A stretch of 6,021 nt of DNA from contig CALDNB010000058.1 of NCBI GenBank assembly GCA_937914775.1, positions 1-6,021 on the forward strand, read 5' to 3'. This document shows positions 1-5,853 of the stretch, one piece after another. The first letter of the stretch is position 1, and every line of letters begins with the position of its first letter. This DNA is from an uncultured Clostridia bacterium. GTDB lineage: Bacteria; Bacillota; Clostridia; Monoglobales; Firm-18. A model generated the notes under the pieces. The model did no database searches. It was not told the origin of the DNA and saw only the letters and a program-made list of their open reading frames with translations. The position numbers and the translations under genes were made by a program.

Positions 1-289
1 TTGTTCCTTTTTCTGTACTGTCATAAGTAAGGGAGATATCTTCGCCGTTAATAGTTACAACAACACACGGAGGGAGATCTTTATAATTTTTAACTTTTAG
101 AACTTCCATTACACCCCATTGCCGAGCGATCAATTCATGATAGTTATAGCGAAGATTTCGAATATGATCGCATACTTTTTCAATAGGTTTTTCCACGTCT
201 GTGTTTTGTTCGATAAGATTAACCAACTCACTATAGCTTGGATGATTTTCAACAATATATTTATTACTATGACATTCAATGGTTTTCAA
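1..289 (-). CDS. Partial hypothetical protein, C-terminus beyond left edge
   Basis: The minus strand has one reading frame open from about position 391 down to position 1, with no stop. From a TTG at 289-287 it reads as a hydrophilic, protein-like sequence of 96 codons beginning MKTIECHSNKYIVENHPSYS, with a later segment VLKVKNYKDLPPCVVVTING that looks like a beta-rich region. I do not recognise the family and see no signal peptide or membrane segment. There is no ATG in frame before 109-107, which would discard the convincing N-terminal part, so TTG at 289 is the best choice. Its ribosome site is weak (GGATG about 9 nt upstream). The gene may instead be a 5'-truncated remnant: the frame stays open above 289 into the start of the divergent lipoprotein gene. 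It lies head to head with that gene, 81 nt away. The frame is fairly sure; the start and the function are not. Confidence 0.55.
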   Translation of the reverse strand, partial: MKTIECHSNKYIVENHPSYSELVNLIEQNTDVEKPIEKVCDHIRNLRYNYHELIARQWGVMEVLKVKNYKDLPPCVVVTINGEDISLTYDSTEKGT

Positions 290-370
290 TGAATAACATC
301 CAACAAATGGATTGATTCCAAAAAAATATGTGATTGGTAAACCAACAACTTGGTAAAATGGAGTGATATT
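290..370. other. Divergent intergenic region with repeated TTGGTAAA
   Basis: This short gap separates the minus-strand partial gene from the plus-strand lipoprotein gene. TTGGTAAA occurs twice, at 334-341 and 350-357, starts 16 nt apart. The first copy is part of the small inverted repeat TTGGT-AA-ACCAA (334-345). Such an arrangement could be an operator, but this is inference. I see no pair of -35 and -10 boxes at good spacing for the lipoprotein gene; its promoter may lie further left, inside the partial gene. Confidence 0.3.
360..367 (+). promoter_or_regulatory. Ribosome binding site fixing the lipoprotein start
   Basis: GGAGTGAT precedes the ATG at 371 at normal spacing. It supports ATG 371 over the in-frame TTG at 350, which would add seven residues in front of a complete signal peptide and would bury this site inside the coding region. 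Confidence 0.7.
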
Positions 371-1375
371 ATGAAAAAAATAGCAGTACTGTTAATATGT
401 TTTATGTTATTTTTAGTGGGTTGCAGTAATGATGCACCCGAAAAGGCACCTGTGAAAACCCCCGTAAAAACAGCGGAAACAACACAGCAAAAAGAGGACA
501 ACTCTTTGTTGCCCGAATTTCCCGAAAGCAACATTTATGTTAACGAAAATCGCGGATATACTTTAACTTTTCCCGAAAGTTGGAAAGGGCATTATTACTT
601 AAAAGAGGGCTATGATGACTCTGTGGGAGTATATTTTTACGGCAAGAGTAAATACAGCAACGGTGACGGTGTACTTCTTTATGAATTCGAGAATATTGCA
701 TACGCCCCCTATGATGCTGAAATTATAAAAACTGTAAAAGCAAAAACAAATCACGGCAACAATTATCCTTATAATTTTTTACAGTACCCTGAAAACATAG
801 ACAGATTTGCAAACCCCGAAAAATATACCGAAGACGAAGAGCAGATTAAACTTATGAAGGAAGATTACAAGCAAATAAAATCTATGAATGTAAACGATAT
901 TGGTTTTTCTTCAGAAGTGATAGAATATCCGTCTTTGCCCAAGTTCCCGGAAAGCAATGAATACATAAACGAAAAACACGGGTACAAACTGACTTTCCCT
1001 GATAGTTGGACAGGATACTACTATATTGACGAAAGTGACGCCGATTTGCCCGGAATTTATTTTTTCGGAAAAAGTTATTTCGGAAGATATTTTTGCTTTG
1101 AGTACACAGAAAAATTCGGATGCGACGAGTTTGCGGTTGTTACAAAACAATTTATCGATGATCCGTCAAGCATTTATGACAACGAGAGAAAAGTGGGCAA
1201 CGTAGGTGAAACACAATATTACTATGCAACTTTAAGAAAAGATGCTCATATTGAAATGTTTATGTATCCCGAGAAGTATATCAGTGACGCCGAAGAAATT
1301 GCCCTTGCTCTTGAGGATTTTAAACAACTTGAAGCAATGGAGATGGACGATGTAATTTTCACCCCATTAAGATAA
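371..1375 (+). CDS. Putative lipoprotein with two tandem copies of one domain
   Basis: The 334-residue product starts with a lipoprotein signal peptide: MKK, a hydrophobic core and the lipobox LVGC with Cys18 as the predicted lipidated residue. It is therefore expected to be exported by Sec and anchored on the outer face of the membrane. A Pro/Lys/Thr-rich linker (about 19-45) is followed by two related domains, about residues 47-180 and 189-334. Both open with LPxFPESNxYxNE, GYxLTFPxSW and YFxGKS, and both close with PEKY (149-152 and 300-303), an acidic helix and a final hydrophobic strand. The first 25 residues of the two copies match at 18 positions. The FPxSW start resembles modules I associate with other Firmicutes lipoproteins, but I cannot assign a named family or ligand. 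No catalytic motif is visible. The next gene follows after 16 nt and is probably co-transcribed. Lipoprotein call strong; function unknown. Confidence 0.88.
   Translation: MKKIAVLLICFMLFLVGCSNDAPEKAPVKTPVKTAETTQQKEDNSLLPEFPESNIYVNENRGYTLTFPESWKGHYYLKEGYDDSVGVYFYGKSKYSNGDGVLLYEFENIAYAPYDAEIIKTVKAKTNHGNNYPYNFLQYPENIDRFANPEKYTEDEEQIKLMKEDYKQIKSMNVNDIGFSSEVIEYPSLPKFPESNEYINEKHGYKLTFPDSWTGYYYIDESDADLPGIYFFGKSYFGRYFCFEYTEKFGCDEFAVVTKQFIDDPSSIYDNERKVGNVGETQYYYATLRKDAHIEMFMYPEKYISDAEEIALALEDFKQLEAMEMDDVIFTPLR
509..1375 (+). repeat. Intragenic tandem domain duplication
   Basis: The best-conserved blocks are 509-583 (residues 47-71) and 935-1009 (residues 189-213), offset by 426 nt. The copies keep 18 of 25 residues there. 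A second conserved block around PEKY lies at residues 149-180 and 300-331, with a net nine-residue expansion in copy two. The central parts have diverged strongly, so the duplication is old and is a protein-level repeat, not a fresh DNA repeat. Confidence 0.85.
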
Positions 1376-1391
1376 AATAGGGAGAATTGAT

Positions 1392-1760
1392 ATGAAAAAG
1401 ATACTAACACGCACCCTTTTGTTTATACTTGTTGCATTTTTGGTTGTATGGCTCGGCTCATTAATAAAATGCGAAGTATTAACGAAGTTACATTACGACG
1501 AGTTTAAAGCCACACATTTACAAAATCCAATGATTGGTGACATTGACTATTTTAAAGTTATAGAATACGACAAGGATACCACTGCAAAGGTTTACTATGT
1601 GGGCGAAAACAAGTCGGGCGGATTTATAATGGAACTTAAATATATAAAAAGCAGAAATATCTGGAAAGAAACGTATTGGAATGGTGTGTGGTCAGGCACC
1701 GGAGGTACAGCGGACAACGTGTTATGGCCTTACTGGTGGCATTTTATATATATACAATAA
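1392..1760 (+). CDS. Small membrane-anchored protein of unknown function
   Basis: The 122-residue product has a basic MKKILTR start and a hydrophobic segment (about residues 8-25) that acts as an uncleaved anchor or signal peptide. Cys27 follows Lys, so there is no lipobox. The remaining roughly 95 residues should lie outside the membrane. They contain alternating strands (YFKVIEYDKDTTAKVYYVGE) and a Trp-rich end, ETYWNGVWSGTGGTADNV followed by LWPYWW. The W-S-x-T-G-x-A-D ... WPY pattern resembles the C-terminus of small hypothetical proteins I recall from Clostridia and Bacilli; this is memory and is unverified. GGGAGA at 1380-1385 is a good ribosome site for ATG 1392. The gene follows the lipoprotein by 16 nt and ends 14 nt before a terminator, so the two probably share a transcript and a location. 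No function can be assigned. Confidence 0.82.
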   Translation: MKKILTRTLLFILVAFLVVWLGSLIKCEVLTKLHYDEFKATHLQNPMIGDIDYFKVIEYDKDTTAKVYYVGENKSGGFIMELKYIKSRNIWKETYWNGVWSGTGGTADNVLWPYWWHFIYIQ

Positions 1761-1774
1761 AATAATTCTCTAAA

Positions 1775-1804
1775 CAAAAAACCTCTCGTAAGAGAGGTTT
1801 TTTG
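1775..1804 (+). terminator. Rho-independent terminator after the first gene pair
   Basis: A perfect 13-bp inverted repeat (1775-1787 with 1792-1804) surrounds a GTAA loop. Its core is ACCTCTC/GAGAGGT, followed by six T (1798-1803). The A-run on the 5' side means it could also act on the minus strand. It closes the lipoprotein transcript. Confidence 0.92.
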
Positions 1805-1833
1805 TTGCCAAAGTTATATTTGTTTGTTATAAT
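1805..1833 (+). promoter_or_regulatory. Sigma-A type promoter of the second gene pair
   Basis: TTGCCA at 1805-1810 and a perfect TATAAT at 1828-1833 are 17 bp apart. The expected start is near 1840, giving a leader of about 32 nt. The -35 box begins directly after the upstream terminator stem. Confidence 0.85.
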
Positions 1834-1871
1834 ATGCTTGTATCATAACTTAACGTCAGGAGTGCCTATTT

Positions 1872-2429
1872 ATGATTAAATTTTTTAAAAACAAAATTGT
1901 TATTATTACACTTACGGTAATTCTGGTTGCTTTTGTGCTGTTCGGTATAGGGAAATTCGCATTTAATGCAATTCTTAACTATACTTTTGACTATGTTATG
2001 ACAGGGGAAGAACTTACATACAGCGACGATGGAGCGGCGGGTTTTTTGCGACTTAAATCTGACAAAGACCATATGTCTGTAGTTTGTGTTATTATGGGAA
2101 CAAATAATTATTTTGTGACTGATACCCCTATGCGGGAAAAAGACATTAAAAGTATGTGCTGGGGAATAGATTCATACGATTTGTTTTTTGACTCTGACGA
2201 ACAGGGAGAATATTGTTATTTGTATGAGGGAAAAGGCAAGTGGTGCGGTCCGTTATATTATGACAAAGAAACCACCCTTAATAATAACGGCGATGAAATA
2301 AAAACAGTTTATTTAAAGGGCGAACGGACAAATCCCTATGCGGTATTTGAAGAAAATTATACTCCGATGTTTGAAAAGATTACAGGGCAGATAGATATAA
2401 AACACGTTCCCGAGTTTTTCGTTAAATAA
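1872..2429 (+). CDS. Membrane-anchored extracytoplasmic protein, unknown
   Basis: The 185-residue product has a basic N-terminus (MIKFFKNK) and one hydrophobic segment at about residues 9-31, then a soluble part predicted outside the cell. No lipobox is present. The soluble part is acidic and aromatic. It has the segment SYDLFFDSDEQGEYCYLYEG followed by GKGKWCGPLYY, a strand-turn pattern suggesting a beta-rich fold. Four cysteines (72, 96, 115, 125) all lie beyond the membrane segment and could form disulfides. I recognise no catalytic motif and no named family. AGGAG at 1858-1862 lies 9 nt before ATG 1872, and a strong promoter sits just upstream. The next gene begins 14 nt after the stop, and its ribosome site overlaps this stop codon. 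An immunity or envelope-stress role is possible but is only a guess. Confidence 0.82.
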   Translation: MIKFFKNKIVIITLTVILVAFVLFGIGKFAFNAILNYTFDYVMTGEELTYSDDGAAGFLRLKSDKDHMSVVCVIMGTNNYFVTDTPMREKDIKSMCWGIDSYDLFFDSDEQGEYCYLYEGKGKWCGPLYYDKETTLNNNGDEIKTVYLKGERTNPYAVFEENYTPMFEKITGQIDIKHVPEFFVK

Positions 2430-2442
2430 GGAGAGGTCGTTT

Positions 2443-2847
2443 ATGAAAAAAACTATTATAATTACATCTACTGTAATATTGCTTGTTGCTATTTTATTTT
2501 CAGTTGTATGTGTGGCTCTGTTTTTTAAAGAGTTTAAAGAAGACCGCAAAGAATATATCGGGTACAATGCCATTTCCAAAGAATACAATGAAAGTGGAGA
2601 ATACTGTGCGGTTAAATATACTGCATCTTTAGGCACAAGGCCAAAAAACGGCTTTTGTCTTTCTGTAAACAAAACAGGAGAAACACCTAAAGATTCGGGA
2701 AATATATACAGTTCATACAACAATTTTACTTACAAGTGGTTAGACAACAACACTTTGTTAATCATAACTTTTGATGACGAGCCATTTAAAAACGAGACAC
2801 AATATAAGGGCATAAAGATTGTTTATGAAGAAGGAAAAAAGAGATAA
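2443..2847 (+). CDS. Membrane-anchored protein, possibly DUF5412-like
   Basis: The 134-residue product has an MKK start and one hydrophobic segment (about residues 5-28), followed by a basic and acidic stretch (FKEFKEDRKE) and a small soluble domain predicted to be extracytoplasmic. The order SGEYCAVKYTASLGTRPKNG, then GNIY, then YKWLDNNTLLI resembles the SPDGKY...F...W-x-D-x-N-T pattern I associate with DUF5412-type proteins of Firmicutes. The match is from memory and the family call is weak. Cys55 and Cys72 could pair. AGGAGAGG at 2429-2436 overlaps the stop of the preceding gene, so translation is probably coupled. There is no promoter between the two genes, so they form one transcript ending at the hairpin at 2922-2953. 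Function is unknown. Confidence 0.8.
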   Translation: MKKTIIITSTVILLVAILFSVVCVALFFKEFKEDRKEYIGYNAISKEYNESGEYCAVKYTASLGTRPKNGFCLSVNKTGETPKDSGNIYSSYNNFTYKWLDNNTLLIITFDDEPFKNETQYKGIKIVYEEGKKR

Positions 2848-2856
2848 CCGTTATAC

Positions 2857-2921
2857 ATGAATTGCACTTTGTGCACTAATGAAGAAAACCGTGTGCGGTT
2901 TTCAACCGCAATTATTCATTA
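2857..2921. repeat. Palindrome-rich intergenic segment with competing hairpins
   Basis: About 65 nt between the last plus-strand gene and the terminator are built from inverted repeats. TGCAC-TTT-GTGCA is at 2863-2875. GAAAACCG-TGTG-CGGTTTTC (2884-2903) and TGCGGTT-TTC-AACCGCA (2894-2910) share bases and cannot form together. The ends also pair imperfectly: ATGAATTGC (2857-2865) with GCAATTATTCAT (2908-2919). It may be a dispersed palindromic element or a structured 3' UTR. The hairpins are seen directly; the role is inference. Confidence 0.6.
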
Positions 2922-2953
2922 AAAAGACCTCTCAAGATATTGAGAGGTCTTTT
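2922..2953. terminator. Bidirectional terminator between converging transcripts
   Basis: A perfect 14-bp stem (2922-2935 with 2940-2953) has a GATA loop, with T-rich sequence on the plus strand and a T-run on the minus strand as well. It follows the last plus-strand envelope gene and lies 4 nt beyond the minus-strand cupin stop codon, so it can end both transcripts. Its GACCTCTC/GAGAGGTC core resembles that of the terminator at 1775-1804. Confidence 0.92.
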
Positions 2954-2957
2954 GTTT

Positions 2958-3293
2958 TTATTTTGTCATTAAAATCAGTGCTATAAACACCAAATCGGCA
3001 GTGCCCTCGTTTCTTATTCCGTGAGAGTCGCCGTCTTTACAATGTACGGTATCCCCTACTTTTACGGGGTATTCTTTGCCGTTATCGGTATAAATTCCGT
3101 CACCTGCAATAATGTAGTATGTTTCAGTTTCGCCGTTATGGGGGTGGTTGCCGATGCTGTCCCCCGGCTTTACTGTAACTGAAGCAAACATTCTGCAGTT
3201 GTCTGCTATTTTTTCGCTCATAAGGTGTTCAAGTTTAATAAAACCTTTACCACCTGCAATATTTTCTCTGATTTCTACTCTTTTACCTTCCAT
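2958..3293 (-). CDS. Small single-domain cupin protein
   Basis: The 111-residue product is a stand-alone cupin (Cupin_2 type), a small beta-barrel protein expected in the cytoplasm since no signal peptide is present. Cupin motif 1 is visible as PGDSIGNHPHNGETETYYII with His50, His52 and Glu57 as metal ligands and Gly64 at the usual place. Motif 2 is GDTVHCKDGDSHGIRN with His91 as the fourth ligand and Asn95; the usual Pro is replaced by Lys86. All four metal-binding positions are present, so it probably binds a divalent metal. Such small cupins are often isomerases, dioxygenases or sugar/ligand sensors, and the substrate cannot be told here. The ATG shares one base with the rarA stop (TAATG), and AAAGGGGA ending 8 nt upstream is its ribosome site, so translation is probably coupled to rarA. 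It is the last gene of the glyA operon. Confidence 0.9.
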   Translation of the reverse strand: MEGKRVEIRENIAGGKGFIKLEHLMSEKIADNCRMFASVTVKPGDSIGNHPHNGETETYYIIAGDGIYTDNGKEYPVKVGDTVHCKDGDSHGIRNEGTADLVFIALILMTK

Positions 3294-4567
3294 TATTTAT
3301 TCCCCTTTTTTATATTGTCCCAGTACTGTTTTGCATTTTGTTCATTTTTATTATTGCCGAACTGATAATATTTTCTATCCTTTATGTTGTCCGGAAGATA
3401 CTGCTGTGATACGTAGTTATTGTCAAAATCGTGAGGATACTTATAGCCAATTGCCCGTCCAAGTTTATTTGCTCCTCCGTAGTGACCGTCTTTTAAGTGG
3501 TCGGGAATATCCCCGATGTTACCCGATTCTATATCTGCCATAGCGTCATCTATAGCGCAAATAACGCTGTTTGATTTTGGTGCAGTTGCAAGAGTTATTA
3601 CCGCCTGAGCCAAAGGTATTCTTGCCTCGGGAAGTCCCAGTTGCAAAGCACTGTCAACACAGGACTTTACAATTACCGCTGCGTTTGGGTACGCCATACC
3701 GATATCTTCACTTGCAATTACCATAAGGCGTCTTATGGGAGAAAGCATATCTCCTGCACTAAGAAGCCGTGCAAGATAGTGAAGGGCGGCATCTGCGTCG
3801 CTTCCTCTTATGCTTTTTTGGAATGCGGATAAAATATCGTAGTGATTGTCCCCTAATTTATCGTAGGTAAGTGCTTTTTTCTGACTTGCCATTTCTGCCG
3901 TTTCCACCGTAACGGTAATTTTATTATCCTTATCGGGGAGAACGGAATAAAGGCTCATTTCAACGGCATTAAGTGCTTTTCTTACGTCACCGTTTGACAT
4001 CTGCGCAATATGAGAAACTGCTTCTTTTTCAAAAACTATTTCGTTTGGCATAGTTGATTTTAAGTATTCTATGCCACGGTTTACTGCAATTTCTATATCC
4101 TGTGAGTTTAACTGTTTAAACTCAAACACGGTACTTCTGCTTAAAACCGCATTATACACGTAAAAGTACGGGTTTTCAGTAGTGCTTGAAATAAGGGTAA
4201 TATCTCCGTTTTCAATAAATTCCAGAAGTGACTGCTGCTGCTTTTTATTGAAGTTCTGAATTTCGTCAAGGTAAAGGAGAATACCCTGTTCCGAGCCCAG
4301 TTTATCAATTTCCGCCACAACGTCACGGATATCCGAAACAGACGCAGTGGTAGCGTTTAATTTAAAGAACTTTTTGTCCGTTTTACTTGCGATTATATTG
4401 GCTACGGTGGTTTTTCCCGTGCCTGAGGGACCGTAAAAGATCATATTTGAAATTTTACCGTTCTCTATTATGTTACGAAGTATTTTTCCCTCGCCTAAAA
4501 GGTGCCTTTGTCCTACGACTTCGTCTATATTTTTTGGTCTTATTGTATCGGCTAAGGGCTTATTCAT
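3293..4567 (-). CDS. rarA: Replication-associated recombination protein A (AAA+ ATPase)
   Basis: The 424-residue product is a full-length RarA/MgsA, the bacterial relative of WRNIP1/Mgs1. It is a cytoplasmic DNA-dependent AAA+ ATPase that acts at stalled replication forks and gaps, together with SSB. The N-terminus PLADTIRPKNIDEVVGQRHL is typical. Walker A is GPSGTGKTT (46-54), Walker B is LLYLDEIQ (97-104, Asp101-Glu102), sensor 1 is LISSTTENP (125-133), the arginine finger is likely Arg144 in LSRS, and sensor 2 is GDVRKALN (193-200, Arg196). The family-specific C-terminal part follows: LTYDKLGDNHYDILSAFQKS, SPIRRLMVIASEDIG and the terminal GYKYPHDFDNNYVSQQYLPD. All key residues are present, so it should be active. 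The start overlaps the end of glyA by 8 nt (ATGAATAA), and the stop overlaps the cupin start by 1 nt. The longer N-terminal clamp-binding extension of E. coli RarA is absent, as expected in Firmicutes. Confidence 0.97.
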   Translation of the reverse strand: MNKPLADTIRPKNIDEVVGQRHLLGEGKILRNIIENGKISNMIFYGPSGTGKTTVANIIASKTDKKFFKLNATTASVSDIRDVVAEIDKLGSEQGILLYLDEIQNFNKKQQQSLLEFIENGDITLISSTTENPYFYVYNAVLSRSTVFEFKQLNSQDIEIAVNRGIEYLKSTMPNEIVFEKEAVSHIAQMSNGDVRKALNAVEMSLYSVLPDKDNKITVTVETAEMASQKKALTYDKLGDNHYDILSAFQKSIRGSDADAALHYLARLLSAGDMLSPIRRLMVIASEDIGMAYPNAAVIVKSCVDSALQLGLPEARIPLAQAVITLATAPKSNSVICAIDDAMADIESGNIGDIPDHLKDGHYGGANKLGRAIGYKYPHDFDNNYVSQQYLPDNIKDRKYYQFGNNKNEQNAKQYWDNIKKGNK

Positions 4568-5792
4568 AAAGTTTATATTTTTCGCACAATACTTTTACTC
4601 TTCCACGGACTTCATCTGCATTTTTATCAAAATCAGTAAGAGTTAAGTTAATAAGTTGTGCAATTTCTTTCATATCGTCTGTACCCATACCTCTGCTTGT
4701 TACTGCGGCTGTACCAAGGCGGATACCGCTTGTAACGAACGGGCTTTGGGGGTCATTTGGAACTGCATTTTTATTACATGTGATACCAACTTCGTCAAGA
4801 AGATGTTCTGCCTCTTTACCTGTGATGCCTTTTGACTGCAGGTCAACAAGCATAAGGTGGTTGTCCGTTCCGTCTGAAACGATTGAAAAACCGTGAGATT
4901 TCAGTTCTTCGCAAAGAACTGAAGCATTTTTAATTATGTTTTTCTGGTATTCTTTAAACTCGTCAGTTAATGCTTCGCCAAAGCATACTGCTTTTGCGGC
5001 AATAATGTGCATTAAAGGTCCGCCCTGAATACCAGGGAACACTGATTTGTCAATTAATTTTGCGTGTTCTTCTTTACAAAGAATCATACCGCCTCTTGGA
5101 CCTCTTAAGGTTTTATGAGTAGTTGTTGTTACAAAGTCTGCATAAGGTACGGGATTGGGGTGCAATCCTGCCGCTACAAGACCTGCAATGTGAGCAATAT
5201 CAACCATTAAGTATGCGCCCACTTCTTTTGCAATTTCTGAGAATTTTTCGAAATCGATAATTCTTGAGTACGCACTTGCACCTGCAACGATTAATTTTGG
5301 TTTATGAGTAAGTGCAAGTTCACGAAGTTTATCATAGTCTATTCTGTGAGTTACATCGTCAACGCCGTAAGGTACGATGTTAAAGTATTTACCTGAAATA
5401 TTAACAGGACTGCCGTGGCTTAAGTGACCGCCGTGAGCAAGGTTCATACCAAGAACAGTATCACCGGGGTTTAGTACTGCAAAAAATACTGCAAGGTTTG
5501 CCTGTGCCCCTGAATGTGGCTGAACGTTTGCGTGGTCTGCACCGAAAATTTTACATGCCCTTTCTCTTGCAAGATTTTCAACTACGTCAACACATTCGCA
5601 GCCGCCGTAATATCTTTTGCCCGGATATCCTTCGGCATATTTGTTTGTAAGTGGTGTGCCCATTGCCTCCATAACTGCTTTGCTTACAAAGTTTTCTGAT
5701 GCGATTAATTCAATTTTGCTTCTCTGTCTTGAAAGTTCTGATTCTATGGCTTTAGCCACTTCCAAGTCTGCCTTTTTTATGTTATCAAACAT
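4560..5792 (-). CDS. glyA: Serine hydroxymethyltransferase
   Basis: The 410-residue product matches the usual bacterial SHMT length. It is a cytoplasmic PLP enzyme that interconverts serine plus tetrahydrofolate with glycine plus 5,10-methylene-tetrahydrofolate, feeding purine, thymidylate and methionine synthesis. Visible signatures are ELIASENF (28-35), NKYAEGYPGKRYYGG (50-64), SGAQAN (94-99, PLP phosphate), His122 in AHGGHLSHG (PLP ring stacking), DIAH (198-201, Asp198 with PLP nitrogen), TTTTHKTLRGPRGG (222-235) with Lys227 as the Schiff-base lysine, and SGIRLGT (355-361) with Arg358 for the substrate carboxylate. AGGGAGG at 5800-5806 lies 7 nt before ATG 5792 and fixes the start. It is the first gene of the operon, directly behind a strong promoter, with a leader of about 26 nt that leaves no room for a riboswitch. 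Its last codons overlap the rarA start by 8 nt. Confidence 0.98.
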   Translation of the reverse strand: MFDNIKKADLEVAKAIESELSRQRSKIELIASENFVSKAVMEAMGTPLTNKYAEGYPGKRYYGGCECVDVVENLARERACKIFGADHANVQPHSGAQANLAVFFAVLNPGDTVLGMNLAHGGHLSHGSPVNISGKYFNIVPYGVDDVTHRIDYDKLRELALTHKPKLIVAGASAYSRIIDFEKFSEIAKEVGAYLMVDIAHIAGLVAAGLHPNPVPYADFVTTTTHKTLRGPRGGMILCKEEHAKLIDKSVFPGIQGGPLMHIIAAKAVCFGEALTDEFKEYQKNIIKNASVLCEELKSHGFSIVSDGTDNHLMLVDLQSKGITGKEAEHLLDEVGITCNKNAVPNDPQSPFVTSGIRLGTAAVTSRGMGTDDMKEIAQLINLTLTDFDKNADEVRGRVKVLCEKYKLYE

Positions 5793-5824
5793 TTGTTTTC
5801 CTCCCTAAATACATTATCTTCTAC

Positions 5825-5853
5825 ATTATACCACAAAATACGCCCCTTTTCAA
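5825..5853 (-). promoter_or_regulatory. Sigma-A promoter of the glyA-rarA-cupin operon
   Basis: On the minus strand TTGAAA (5853-5848) and TATAAT (5830-5825) are 17 bp apart. A TG one base before the -10 box makes an extended -10. The expected start is near 5818. No operator palindrome is obvious around it. Confidence 0.88.

Noticed and set aside
354..359. TAAAAT as a -10 box for the lipoprotein gene
   Set aside because: The transcript would start inside or after the ribosome site at 360-367, leaving no usable leader, and no -35 box sits 17 bp upstream.
350..370. Longer lipoprotein start at TTG 350
   Set aside because: It would put seven residues (MVKWSDI) before a complete signal peptide and place the good ribosome site inside the coding region. 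ATG 371 fits better.
286..534. 82-codon minus-strand frame over the lipoprotein signal region
   Set aside because: It is a frame shadow of the lipoprotein N-terminus; the hydrophobic, Ser/Phe-rich product is what antisense of a signal peptide region gives.
2313..2723. 136-codon minus-strand frame across the third and fourth envelope genes
   Set aside because: It is antisense to two genes that have proper ribosome sites and membrane anchors, and its product shows no domain-like features.
3148..3543. 131-codon plus-strand frame opposite the cupin and the end of rarA
   Set aside because: It is antisense to clear cupin and RarA motifs, and no domain is visible in its product.
5793..5824. Riboswitch (for example glycine type) in the glyA leader
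   Set aside because: The predicted leader is only about 26 nt, mostly ribosome site, and no aptamer-like fold fits.
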